This document shows positions 20,364 through 32,594 of a DNA stretch of 64,000 nt, piece by piece. The notes beneath the pieces are model-generated. The model had not been told where the DNA came from, searched no databases, and was given only the letters and a program-made list of their open reading frames with translations. This DNA is from Celoporthe dispersa (taxonomy: Eukaryota > Ascomycota > Sordariomycetes > Diaporthales > Cryphonectriaceae), in assembly GCA_016584495.1 (NCBI GenBank), contig WAID01000004.1:1550001-1614000 (forward strand), read 5' to 3'. Within the stretch, counting starts at the first letter, position 1; the number at the start of each line of letters is the position of its first letter. The position numbers and the translations under genes were made by a program.

Positions 20364-23300
20364 ATGTCGTCCTCCTCGCCATCGCTGCCGTCGCCAGACC
20401 CCATGGCCACACCAGCCAAGCAGAGGGTTCCCTCGAACCAGCCAGGAGGGGCGGATGGAGAGCTGCTGCACTCCCTCAGGGGACTCGCCATCTCAACCTC
20501 GCCGTCCGCAGCCACTCATCCTGCGCAGGCGCGTTCGCCCGTCATCCACAACACCACCACCACCACCCACAGGCCGGCCGTCGACCGGTCTCCTTCGTCG
20601 CTCAGCATCCGATCGGCCTCGCGCATGTCCTTTGGAAACAACGGCGGCAGCGCAGGCGGTCGCGACTCGCGCTCGGCAACCCCGAGCTTGATACGAAAGG
20701 CCTCCATGAACTCGCTGCAGTCCGCCAACGGGGTTGCGCCACCGCGCCGATCAGCCTCTGGCAACATGCCAGCCTCCCCGTCGCGCCCGCCCATGCCTTC
20801 GCCCGACCCCTCGCGGCCTCCCCCCCCTACCGCCAACGGCATAGCGAGGGCCCACTTCCGCGGCGAGCTCGACCAGCTGCACGGCGACGAGGCGCGCCGC
20901 GCCGCCGAGACCATCGTGGTCCTCCATGATTCGTGCTACGGGCACCGCTTCTCGCGCCCCAAGACATCCCGCGCCGCGCTGAGCACCGTCGTCGAGCGCC
21001 CCGAGAGGGTCAGGGCCTGCGTGCTGGGCGTGGCGGCCGCCTACGTGCTGCTGGGAGAGCGTCACGCCGACGGGGAGTACCCGCCGCACCCGGACCTGAA
21101 CGCGTCCAACATCCCCTCGATCCCGTTTCGTATCCACAAGTCTGCCCGCCGCCTCCCGCTCACGTCACCCGCGGTCACGAACGTACACGGGGCCAAGTGG
21201 ATGGAGGAGCTCAGGGTCATGTGTGATGCCGCCGAGGGCAGGCTCGCGATGGGCGGGAAGGAGCTGCAGCGCCCCGAGACGAGCCGCGGCCCGGACGGCG
21301 AGCAGCCCAGGAAGCTGCACGAGGGAGACCTGTACCTGTGCTCGGGGTCGCTCGAGGCCCTGGAGGGCTCGCTGGGCGCCGTCTGCGACGCCGTCGATGC
21401 TGTCTTCAGCCAGGGCGGACCCAGCCGCGCGTTTGTCGCGGTCCGGCCCCCCGGGCACCACTGCTCGGCAAGCTTCCCGTCGGGCTTCTGCTGGGTCAAC
21501 AACGTGCACGTCGGCATCATGCATGCCATCCTGGGCCACGGCCTCACGCATGCCGCCATCATCGACTTTGACCTGCACCACGGCGACGGCTCACAGGCGA
21601 TCGCGTGGCAGCACAACGCGAGGGGCGTGGGTCTGGCCAGGAACGCCGCGTACTGGAAGAAGGCCTCGATCGGCTACTTCTCGCTCCACGACATCAACTC
21701 GTACCCCTGCGAGCTGGGCGACGAGGACAAGGTCAAGAACGCCAGCCTGTGCATCGACAGCGCGCACGGCCAGCACGTCTGGAACGTCCACCTGGAGCCC
21801 TGGGAGACGGAGGCCGAGTTCTGGGCGCTGTACGAGGACAAGTACGCCGTCCTGCTGCACAAGGCCCGAAGGTACCTCAGGGCGCACACGGACCGCCTGC
21901 GCACCGCCGGCCAGAACTCCAGGGCGGCCATCTTCCTGTCGGCAGGCTTCGACGCCAGCGAGTGGGAGGGGGCTGGCATGCAGCGTCATAGCGTGAACGT
22001 GCCGACCGGCTTCTACGCCCGCATCGCCCGCGACGTCGCGAGGATCGCCGAGGAGGAGGGGACCAGCGTCCAGGGCAGGCTCATCAGTGTCCTCGAGGGT
22101 GGGTACAGCGACCGTGCCCTGACGTCTGGGGTCCTGAGCCACATCAGCGGCCTGGCCGGCAGCGACCCTGTGCCGGCAGGGAGACCACAGCGGGCTCCCT
22201 GGTGGTACGGTGGGAGCCACGGGTGGCACGGGCGGCGGCCGGAGGAACTCGCTCGAGGTCAAGCTGCGCCCCCACGCCTACGACACCTCGTGGTGGAGCC
22301 CAGAGAGCCTGGACATGCTCGAGTCGGGCGTCGTCCTCTCCCCGCCGGCCCCCCGGGTGCAGCGGAGCTTCACGCCAGGCAACTACTCCACGCCGACACA
22401 GTCGTCCACGGCAAAGATGGTGGACATCGCGAAGCTCCGCCGCCAGGCTTCCTTCAACGGCGTGGCGCCCCCCAGGCTGCCCACCCCGCCCCCGCCCGAG
22501 GTCCCCTGGAACGTCGCGGCCCATGGGCTGTGTACGGTCCTGACACCTACCGAGCGAACCACGACCAGCTGCAGCCCCCAGGAGCTCACGGCCGAGGCCA
22601 CGCGGGCCCGGCGGGAGCGGCACCTGGCCTCGATGGGTATCACGGAGGACCAAGTCGCCCCTGTGGCAGGACCGCCGCCTCCCCCGCCATCGAGAATGGG
22701 CCTGCGGGAGCGCAAGGTCGTCAAGTCGTACTTTGAAGGCAGCGACGACGAGGATCGCAAGAAGAATAGGCGCAGGACCGTGGCAGGCGCAGCGGTCCTC
22801 GCCTCCGAGAAGGGCACAACACAGAGCAGCGCCTCGCAGCCCACCGGCCGTGGCCTGGAGAAGCAAGCGGGACGGCGTCTTAGCGCGGCGCCGTACATCC
22901 CCGAGACTTTTGACGGTGCCTCAGGTGCCTTTGAACCTGACCGTCCCTCGAGCGCAATGGCTGGACGACCCGATTCTTCTATGAGCGTCAGAACCACCGC
23001 CACGACGACTGCGGCTGCGACTACAGCTGCAGCAGGCGCAGGCAACCCGCCCCTCGCGGTGAAAAAGACCAGGGCGTCGAACACAGCCAAGAAGGATGCG
23101 CCCAAGGCCCCGCGGGCCAAGAAGGCTGTGGCCACGGCCAACAAGAACGGACCAACAAAGCCCCCAAGCCCACCAAGCCCTGAGGCTGGTCGACGTGCCA
23201 CGGCTAGGGGAGAGAGCGGGAGACGATTTGGACAAGATAACTTCTGGAATCAAAAGATCACGCTCGTCACCAAGCAGCAGAAGGAAGCCCGTGCGCGCGA

Positions 23301-23985
23301 GAACCAGAAGCCCACTGGTGGTGCCCCAGAGGCGACGGCGACGCCGACGGACACGTCCCAGGACGCGAGTCTTCCTGTCACACCTGGAGAACAGCTCTCA
23401 CAGCGAGAGCCGCTTCCTCCTGCCAATGGCGGTGAGCCTCCTGCTGCGGGCAGCCCGACCGTCGCTCAGCATGCCCCTCAACAAGGGGTCACTGCAGCTC
23501 CCGTGGCCAGCGCGGCCCAGGGAGACAACGTCAAGGCTGAAACCCCAGTGGTTTCCCCGGCCTCAGGCCAGCCATCCACTCCCGACACGTTCATCCCATA
23601 CCAGTATGACGGACCAGCGCCCGAGGCCCATACTTCTGAGGCACCCGCTCTTCACTGGCTTCCAGTCAACACCGCCGCGACGCCGAGTCCGGTCAAACAA
23701 GCCGCGCCGCCTGCTGTTCATACGGACGCAGCCAGCCCGTCCAAGCAGGAAGAGCCCAACGTTCTGTCACCCAGCCTGATGAGGCAGACCGAGCGTGCTG
23801 CAGCCACGCCCAGCCCGATGAAGCGAGGCGACCTGCCTGTCTTCACCTCAAGCTCTCAGCTGCGCTTCGCGCCCCGCTCCGCAGCAGAGCCGCCCTCGAC
23901 CTCCCCCACGTCACTCAAGGCCGGGACCGAAACCGGGCGCAGGCTTGACGAGGCCCTCTCGGAGGTTCCTGAGACTCCCGAGTGA
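20364..23985 (+). CDS. hos3: Hos3-type class II histone deacetylase with long C-terminal tail
   Basis: ATG 20364 in an ACCATG context; about 1206 aa if one base is removed. Residues 1-180 are disordered. The arginase-like deacetylase fold spans about 190-600. Zn/catalytic motifs are intact: RPPGHHCSASFPSGFCWVNN (His-His), IIDFDLHHGDGSQ (Asp-X-His Zn ligands), LSAGFDASEWEGAGMQRH (third Zn Asp) and LEGGYSDRALTSGVLSH. The ASEWEGAGMQRH and YSDRALTSGVLSH blocks are Hos3-like. A further 590 or so residues are Pro/Ser/Ala-rich, with LRERKVVKSYFEGSDDEDRK near residue 780. The frame changes near 22179-22181 (GGG, one base over); a 40-nt intron with a GTACGG donor would also restore frame but is below usual size. 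Probable nuclear or bud-neck lysine deacetylase. Confidence 0.88.
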
Positions 23986-25719
23986 GGCACAGATCGTGTT
24001 GGATCTGCTTGATGAGATCTTTTTCTCCTTCTCCCCATGCCGCCGTCGGCATACCTTGAAGGAGAGACGGCCTGCTGTGGCCTGCAGACGCCTGAGGATC
24101 TCTATAAAAAAAAATTAAAAAAAATGAAGCTGCAGGGTCTGACGTATTGATTCCTCCTATCATCTTTATGAGGGAGCCTCAGCGCGGACTGCTGCCGAAT
24201 AATGGTACTGTTTTCTGTGTAATCTTCCTGCTTGGAAAAAGCATGCGATACCCGACCTCCCTTTTTTTCTCCAGATAATTCCCTTACCCGCAAGGGCTCT
24301 CTTTCCTTTCCTTTCCTTTTTTTTTTTCTCCTTCCGCTTTTTTCAAATGGGGGAAATCGTACGGGGAATGGGCACTCGGGGGGGCAAAAGAAAGTCTAAG
24401 GGAGAAGGTGGGATATGGGCAAGGAGTTTCGATCCTGGGGGGTTGGGGGGGGGGGGGTGTGTGTTTCGTTATACCACCTCGTTGACCCAGGCAGATGTCA
24501 TTAGAGAGGACTTTAATACATGATCCTGTTTACATTGAACGTTGATGGGGGACACCTCATAGGATGCTGGCGGTGCCTTGCCATTTCACAGCTCATGACT
24601 TGCGGTGAAGGGCGAGGCGGTTCTGCTCTTTTCGAGTCTCACGCTTGGCCGGGCTCTGTAAGAGGAGCAGAGGGGGAGTCAAGTCTTATTGCCTGCACAC
24701 GGCTTCTTAAGAGACCAGCTACACACATTCGCGTATTCTTTCTCCCAGTAAGCATCATCACGATCGCTGTATTCTGGGCTCTGGGAAGATCCTCCTTGTT
24801 CGCTCATGGAGGGGTTTTTTTTTGTATTTCTTTTATTTATTTTTTCCCCCTTCCTTGTCATTAGAATACAGAATCGCTATTGAGGCCCTTTCTGTCCTTT
24901 TTGCCCCCCCTCCTTTTGTTTCCCTCTGGGTTGGTTGGGATAGCCGCTTTCTTGTAGATAGATACTTTGTCGTAGAAAAACCATTTTGCGCTCCGTGAAA
25001 TGACCAGTCGTCCTTGTATGATAAGACACGTATTGATGAGACTCCAGGGCTATGCCAAACGAAAGACAGAGAGGGAGAGAAAGAGAGAAAGAGAAAGAAG
25101 AACCCCAAAACCCAGAGATTATAAAAATAAAAAAATAACAATCAGTGCTGCTCAATCGTGATACGCATTAAGACCTGAAACCAATTTGCCCTTGATCAGC
25201 TTGTGTCCCTAGAAAGCACACTGTTCAAAATAGACAAAGCTAAGAGGGACAAGAGACGCCCCGGCACGTCGATGACCCCTGGTGAATGTCCTGGCGGTTG
25301 ACATTCGAAAAGACGAGCAGCGGCTTTCGGTGGAGGGCGGAGCCGTCAGGTGGTTTGGGAATTCCCCCAGCGACGCTTGCATCTCTTGCACGATAAACCA
25401 CTTTCCTGCAGCTCTTGTAGTGCCCGACGGCCTCTCCCACCTGCTTAATTTGCCCAGTAAGGGCATTTCTCAGCCGGATCCTCGGCCTGGTTCTAGAGCC
25501 GCGGCAACGAAGTCTCTCACGGCGGGCACTCGGGTCAGGCCTAGTCTGACCGTATGTCTGTAGATACAGCAGCATGCCTCGCCGTGCCGCCGTGATTCTC
25601 CGCCCCGACTGTCGCGGCGGAGCGGGCCTGTTCCATCGTCCTATCTCTGTGGGCCGGTGCTATGACCCTCGACGATCGTCTAGAGTTCTGGGCACACGGT
25701 GCTCTTCGGCCCGGCTCGT
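23986..25719. other. Convergent intergenic region
   Basis: About 1.7 kb between two convergent 3' ends, with A, T, C and G homopolymers (for example poly-G at about 24440-24456). A 93-codon open frame on the plus strand (25282-25563) has no recognisable features and is not called. Confidence 0.45.
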
Positions 25720-27793
25720 TCAAGGGCCCGCCGTGACCGGCGGGCCCATCGTCGGTATCGGTGCGGGCTGGAGCTTCGGTGCTCCCTCGCTCTTCTTGCC
25801 GCCACGGACGCCCTCGTCGACTTCGAGCGCCACCACGCCCGTGCTGCTCGGGATCAAAGTCGGCCCGGCGGCACCGTTCATGCCGTTGGCCGCGGCCGTA
25901 CTCCTGCCCGCGAAGCTGGGTCTCAACCGCATAGCGTCCCGCCTCGCGCCTTGCGAGCGGAATGTCCTATTTCCCACGAGCCCCTCGGCCAGCAGCTTCT
26001 TTAGGCTGCCGTCAGTGTCGCCATCCAGCATGCGCTGCATCTCCTTGTCGGCCAGGGCCTTGGTGCCCGTCAGCCGCTCCTTGATCTTGACGATCTCGTC
26101 GGCGCAGTCACCGTCGCGCAGGAACTGGTGCGCCGCGCGCTCACACATGGACTGCACGACCTCGAGGCCCTTGTCAAGCTCGTCGAAGATGTCGCCTGGC
26201 TGCTGCTGATCAGCGTGGCCGTTCTTGCCACGAGAGGGCAGCGAGGGAGACCCGACAGCCAGGTACGGTCGGAAAGAACTCGATAGCCTCTGGCCGGGCA
26301 GACCGTTGCCGTTGCCGTTGCCGACAGGAGGTTTGTATGATAGCTGTACGGGACCCGTGGCTGGTGGTGGTGGCATCCTGCTGAAGACGCCATTCACCAC
26401 CTTGATATGGGCGCCAGCAGGCTGGTCGGGTCTGCCCTCCTGGTTCTCCTGGCCGTTAACCTTCGTCCCATTTGTCCCAGACTTCGTCTGGGCCGGCCCG
26501 TCAACCTGCATCGCCGAGGATGGGGAGAGCTGTGGCGGGACCAGCCTAGCGGTACCAAAGCCAAAGCCCGGGCCCTCGTCCCCCGATTCTGACGACTCGT
26601 CGTCGGGCGTCTCTAGCTCGGCCATCCTCCTTATCTGCGCGACCTTGGCGGCCATCTTGGCCTTGCGCATCAGGTTGCGGCTGGCGCTCACGAACTTGAC
26701 CACCTCCTCGAAGAACGACTGCACGTAGCTATCGTAATAGACAATCACCAGGTTCCTGCTGCGGTACTTGGGCGCCGCGGCTCCGTCCCCCGTCAGCATC
26801 GACTCGGCGGGGGCGGCGGCCGCCGCGGCAGGCTTCTTGTTCAGCTGGGTCCGCCGCAGCGTGGCGCGCGCGTTGGCAGATGCCATGGCCATGACCTGGG
26901 GCGTCTGGCGCTCGAGGGCCGAGGAGGTGGGGGAGTTGGCCTCGTTGGGGCTCAGCGGCTCCCGTGGCTGCTGTTGTGGTGGTGCCCCGTCCGTCTGCAT
27001 GACATCCGGGCCGCACGCGACCCCATCGACGATGCCGGGGTGGGCCTCGCCATCGTCCCTGGGCTTTAGGCTCTCTGTCGAGCCGCGGTTCCGCAGGGAC
27101 CTCCTGCACGAGACTGGCGACTGCTGCTCGGCAAACTCGGCGAGGTCGACCTGGCGCTGGTCGATCTGGCCGCTGAGCTCGTCGAGGCGCTTGGCCCAGT
27201 CCGGGCAGTAGGTGGTCAGGTTGTATAGGGCCTCGAGGGCGAACTGGGCGTCCTCGGGGACGGGGAAGGGGCAGGTGATGGAGACGAGGACGCGCCTCGC
27301 GCGCCGGGGGTTTCGGTGGACGGAATGCTGGGCGGCGGCGCGTCGCGGCCGTTAGGTTGCGGGGACCTAACTTGCCGCCTGAGTGGTCTTGTTGTTTGGG
27401 GACACGATCGTCTGTCGTCGAGGGGGCGGCGGAGGCGGCGAGCCGGCCTGGGGAGGGGGTGGTGGACGGTCGGGGGGTGTAGGAGCTCCAGGGTGGGTGG
27501 TGGCTGCTGTGAGGGCGGGGCGTGAGGAGGTTTCAGGTAAGAGAGCTGACCGAAAGGGAAGAATTGAAGGTTCTCCCACGGCGGTTCGTCGTTTCGTTGT
27601 CGGTGTCGTTGTCGTTGTCGTCGTAGCTGTCTTGGTCGCCGTCGCTCGTCGTCAGGTGTCCGAGGGCCTCTCGAGAAGCCCGTGCGTGATGTGAGTACGT
27701 CTTGGGGGAGGAGGGAGCCGTGATCAGGCCGAGCCGCTCTGTGGTTGTGGTCGTGGTCGGTCCAGTTTTATCTCGATCGGGGCCGGGTTGCAC
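25720..27793 (-). CDS. Unrecognised fungal protein; 5' part broken across frames
   Basis: The secure part is 25720-27270: PFPVPEDAQFALEALYNLTT, then CPDWAKRLDELSGQIDQRQV, then VIVYYDSYVQSFFEEVVKFV and ASRNLMRKAKMAAKVAQIRR, and later DIFDELDKGLEVVQSMCERA and AHQFLRDGDCADEIVKIKER. These look like amphipathic helices separated by Pro/Ser-rich linkers. I do not recognise the family. An in-frame ATG at 27000 would drop the first helical block, so the true start is further upstream. Upstream, coding-like peptides occur in three frames: TTTERLGLITAPSSPKTYS at 27700-27765, QTIVSPNNKTTQAAS at 27367-27415, and RNLTAATRRRPAFRPPK at 27312-27362. They are separated by C/G runs (for example G5 at 27306-27310). 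Single-base errors or small introns are both possible. The start may be an ATG near 27804. Confidence 0.6.
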
Positions 27794-30700
27794 AGGGCAT
27801 CATGATCGAGTTCGTGTCAGGGAGGAAGAGCACATGGGAATGGGACTGGACGGGCGGCCAGGCGCCACGACTTGCAGCATCTGTTGGGGGGCGGGGGGAT
27901 GAGTGGGAATGAAGCAAAGCTCAGCTCGAAGCATTGACCTCTGAGGTTACATTCCGGGCCCGAATCGTATTCTGATGAGACGGCAGCAGTCTGTGTGTGA
28001 TTGTGCCGGGTCCGCAGGCCAAAAAAGAAATAAAACAAACCAAAACAAACCAAAGCAAAAGAAGCCGGAGAAGAGGAGGGAGAAGCACTTTTTGAGGCGG
28101 CTGCAGGGTCAGGGGAGCAGCGGGAAGGTACTATACACACACACTATACAGCATAGTTTTGCGTACCCGTGCCTGGCTATACCGGCAACTCTTGGCGGGC
28201 CTGGGTGGTTGCGCGCTGGATCTTGAGTGCTGAGCGCTGAGTGCTGACAGTGGCTGGTAGTGGGTGCTAAGGGATAGAGTGCCGAGTTCCAGCGGGGGGG
28301 TGTGTGTGTGTGTGTTTCTCACCCTGTTGTTGTACCACTGTGCTATAGCAGCTCGAGGGAAGAGCGACAGCCGAAGCCCAGACCGCAACTGCTCAGTTGC
28401 TGTGATCATGAACCATACTGTGGCAGGTCATCCGCCCAGGGAAGGAGCACTGTAGCGGTAGCCCCTACCTAGCTGGCTCGCAGTGGCTGGTGGTAAGCAG
28501 GATCGGCCCGTCGCTTGCTCAGCGTCCCTTTTTGTTTCCTTCTTTCTCTCTGTAACAGTACTGCACGAGTACAGCACACATGACGATGGTTCAACAACTG
28601 TCTCCTCTCCCCCCCTCCCTTCCCTTTTCCTCGTTGATTTGGTCTCGCACATGTATACAATGCAAAACATTCTCTCAACAGGTCTGGTCAGTCTGCTCGG
28701 GGACTCGTGCATGGGCAGTATTTCAAATCAGAGCATCAACCCGCCGCCCCTTTTGAGTTTTCCTCCCTGCTGGCCGGCTTAACCTTCTCCTCCTCCCATG
28801 ATTCTCTGGTGGTACTCAGAAGAGACCAAAAAACCCTGACGTGACATCAGGCAGCCGAATTAATTTGAAGCCCTAGACCTGTCTTAGCATTACTGCTATG
28901 GGGACTACTGTTCGGCACGCCGCATCCTCCGGCAGCTATGCCTCATCCTGTACAGGCTGACGGGGCAGCAGTCCTCCCACTGTTACCTTGATCGCTACGA
29001 CGATGGTATCATGAAGGAGAAGTACCGGGTCCCAAAATTAAGGTTCTGGAATCATTGGGGCTTAATTGGCAGCCCAGACCGGCCGCTTGGTGGACGGATC
29101 TCGATACACTCGCCCGCCCACCCACTAATCAGACCACAACCACAGTTCAGATTTGGACACGAACCCTACTCCTTACTACAGTATGCAACCTATGATACGG
29201 CGCCTGAGGGAGGAGGAAGTGGGCGTCGCATGGTCGGCGATGCCTTCGGGGGAGGGGAGGGGGACCCACACTCATGCGAGGCCTAATGCTGGAGCACATG
29301 AGCCGCCGGGGGTCCAAGAGAGGGAGGGAGGCAGAGGAGGGGGGGAGGCGGTGGGATCCAAAGAAGCGATCTGCTTGGCCAGCTCCTACCTATCCGCTCC
29401 TCCTCGTGAGACCTACACATGCACTGGCGATCACATATCGACCCGGCAGCGGTGCCCAGCTTGGTTGTCGTCTCGATATTGGCCCGTTCATGCCCTGCGG
29501 GGCTCAGAACCGCCGCCCCATGCATACAAGTGTGCTCTCTCTACCAGCTAACTGCTTGCGCGCGCACCTTTTTTTTTTTTTCTTTCTTTTTTCCCTCCTT
29601 TCTTTCTTTGGTCAGGACAACCAACCCGTCCACACCACCACCAACACGCATTCCCCGCCTCTCCCTCCTTGCCTCCCTTCCCTCCGGAGAGGCGGGATGG
29701 GCAGGAGGGACATGTCCACGACGATGCAGCCAATCACAGTGGTCTCGGCCGACGGGACCAAAAGACGAAAAAGGAAAAGAAAGAAAAGGAAAGGCGATGT
29801 TGGATCCCGTCGACGCCACCTGCTGTTCACTTGGCGCGCATCCTGTCTCGACCATCCGATCCACATCGGATTGGACATGTCTTGTGTGAGAGGGGAGGTT
29901 CCTGTCGAGCAACGGTGCGATGAAACCGAATTATCTCAAATACCTCGCCCGTGGTGGTGTCCGCCCAGCCACACCCTTCCCACACCACACATACTTACCA
30001 TGCAGGTTTCCTCACTTCCAGTCCAGCCAACCATGGCAGGACGACGATGCAAGCCTCGGCATCACGGTGCAGTGTGTGGACAAAGGCCGACCAAACGCTG
30101 ACACGTCTTCCCTGATGGGCAGGTAGATGTATGCAATAGTAGAGATATATATTCTTGGGTGGTGGTGGTCTATTAATGGATCGTGGACAAAGAATGCTGC
30201 TACCTTTTTTTTTCTCCCTTCCTTCTCCTATACACCTCTCTCTCTCTCTCGGCCCTGCCCTCTTGTCCATCGACATTCCCCTGACGCCCGGATATCCGTG
30301 GACGAGGGCAGGCCAGCGCCTCCTCACACCACACACACACACATACACACACACAGCGCACCCAGACCGGTCTGTTGTACGCCGGCCTGGGAGGCGATTG
30401 GTACAGTATCTCGGTCCCTTTGCAATCTCAGGCCCTGCAAGCCGAGGGCGGTTCACGTCAAAATGCAACCCTGCCGGCATTCAATGGCAGCCACAGCATG
30501 GTCTGGTCGAATCACCTAGCACCACCACATACTACGGTGGTACATAGTACGTACTACAACATACATGGCATGTGGGAGCTCGGTCTCGTACATGCAGCAC
30601 GAAGCAGACCCGCCGCCCAGCTCCCCCCGCCCGCGAGAGCCGAGGTGAGCGAGTGGTCGTCCTCAAAAGATCCAACACTCAAGAGGCGGGGTGTACATAG

Positions 30701-31059
30701 TAGAGCGAGGAACAATTATGGATACGGGCAATGCATGAATCTTCTCACATCTGTACGGAAAAGAGCATAGTACGTGCTTCGGTCTTCTCGGACATCGAGA
30801 CACGTCCTGTCTCCTCCATACGGGATGCGCAGTCGAGTCCGTCCGTGGACGGCGCAGCTTCGAGAGGATCCATGTGCTTTATGCATGCCAATGGTGCTAG
30901 TACGGTACTACTCATGTACGTTGGATGATCAACGACAAGGTGGCCGTGGTAAGAGCCAGTGTGTGCCAGCAGCAGCAGGCCGAAATCCGCTCAGGCTCTC
31001 GCTGGTCTACTACGTGGTACACTGGAGAGGGGATGAGAGGGAAAGGAAATGAATGAATG

Positions 31060-31210
31060 GAAAAGAGGGGAGGGAAAAAAAAGAAGTGGAAAAAGAAATT
31101 TAATAAAAAAAAATTTTAAAAAAAAGAAGAAGAAAAAGTAAAATTGAAGAAAATCGAAGAACGAAAACATAAAAAAAAAAAAAAAAGAGAGAGAGAGAAA
31201 AGGACAGAAA
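31060..31210. repeat. A-rich low-complexity tract
   Basis: About 150 nt dominated by A and GA on the plus strand. Confidence 0.8.
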
Positions 31211-32107
31211 AGGAGAAATGGAGTGAGAAATATACCGTGGGATGTCGGTCTGGTGTGTCAAGTAAGTGAGTGTGTATTTGTGTGTGTAGTTAATAGAATA
31301 GCGGCCCAACTGGCACCCAGACCTGCACACCAACACTCCAACAACCAAACAATAACGACGAGGGGTTGGGGGGGGGGGGGAAGACAAAGGCCAGCCCACC
31401 CAATCTTCGCCATGTTGCCATTTGTGATGCGGTCTGGCACAGGATACACGTCATTTGTCGAGACACGAGTCCGTTGGCTGCGGAAGACCCTTTTTGGAAT
31501 CATATTATGTATGTAGAAGGGAGGGGGGGCCGGAGAGGGGGGGGCGGAGGGCGGAGGTAGGGGATGATGGTATTTCTTGCATAGAGGGAGGGGGGGAGGG
31601 GGGGGAAGATACCAGCCCCACTCCCCCTCCCACTCTCTCCTTTCCTACAGTAAAATCAGATGCTCAAGTTTTATACATGGAGTACATGATGTACGTTGGT
31701 CCTGCGCGGGACATTTTCCGCGTTGTGGTCCAGGCCCAACCAGAGAGAGAATGTGTGTTTGTGCGTGTGTGTGTGTGTTGGGACCCAACAACACCATCCC
31801 ACACCTCTCTGAGTATTACCATGTACATAGCTAGATGAATCCTTTTTTTTTCTTTTTTTCCCTTTTCGTCTTTCTACTTTTTTGTCACGCTGATGATCAT
31901 TTCTTTATTTGGTTCGTCCTGCCAACTTGTCGCCGCCGGTTGGGTTTCTCGCGCCATCCAGTGCAGTGGCCTCCTTGCCCCCCCCCCTCCAGTGTGTGTG
32001 TGTCCTGTCCGAGTCTTACGCCCGCTCGTATCTGTCGGTCAAGAAAAGGGATGGGAAAAGAGGGGGAGGGAGGTGGGAATCAAAGTTCTGAGCGAGGTTT
32101 TCATGTA

Positions 32108-32235
32108 TTGTGTGTGTGTGTGTGTGTGTGTTGTTATTATTATTATTATTATTTTCCCCAACTGGATGAATGACTTGCGAAAATATTCACTGCAAAGAAA
32201 AATATATATATATATATATATTTTTTTAAAAAAAA
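32108..32235. repeat. Compound microsatellite (TG)n-(TTA)n-(AT)n-poly(T/A)
   Basis: Four simple-repeat types within 130 nt, just beyond the 3' end of the tubulin cofactor D gene. Confidence 0.8.
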
Positions 32236-32594
32236 AAGGATGCAGGCACTATAGCAAGAGGAAGAGATATTGCCTCGTTTCTTCTCATGGCACAGGTTGG
32301 TGCATATTGACAGAACCGGTGCACTGCTTGTGTTCTGATGAGTATACTCGACAGAGTTGCGTGTGTAAACCTGTCGGGTCGTATTCATCCCTTTTCCCTT
32401 TAGGCGCTTTGAATATATTTAGTGCACCAGATCTAGACGATATTGCGACAGCCAGAAATTGATGTAGATGTAGATGGATTGGTCCTCGATACCCGAGATG
32501 CACGAGGTCATCATGAACTTGCCGTAGGGAGAACCAAGACCCGTAACATTCCCCCCTCCCCTCCCCCTTCTCTCTTCCTCCACCAAGGTCAATC

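Larger units (their letters stand above)
27794..32594. other. Long intergenic region, no supported gene
   Basis: About 4.8 kb. It contains GT arrays near 28300, (CA)n at 30331-30356, an A-rich tract at 31060-31210, (TG)n then (TTA)n at 32108-32156, and (AT)n at 32203-32222. Many GTAC-centred words (30538-30560, 30898-30922, 31679-31700). Open frames up to 275 codons are compositionally biased and carry no motif. Confidence 0.45.

Noticed and set aside
21591..22262. Long antisense and out-of-frame open frames across the Hos3 gene
   Set aside because: They mirror the high-GC codon usage of the deacetylase exon and show no independent motif.
25282..25563. 93-codon open frame between the Hos3 gene and the unrecognised minus-strand gene
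   Set aside because: The peptide has no recognisable feature, and the antisense strand has an equally long frame. No splice or Kozak support.
29274..30101. 275-codon open frame in the 27.8-32.6 kb gap
   Set aside because: It runs through poly-T and Lys/Arg-rich low-complexity sequence, has no domain, and antisense frames of similar size overlap it.
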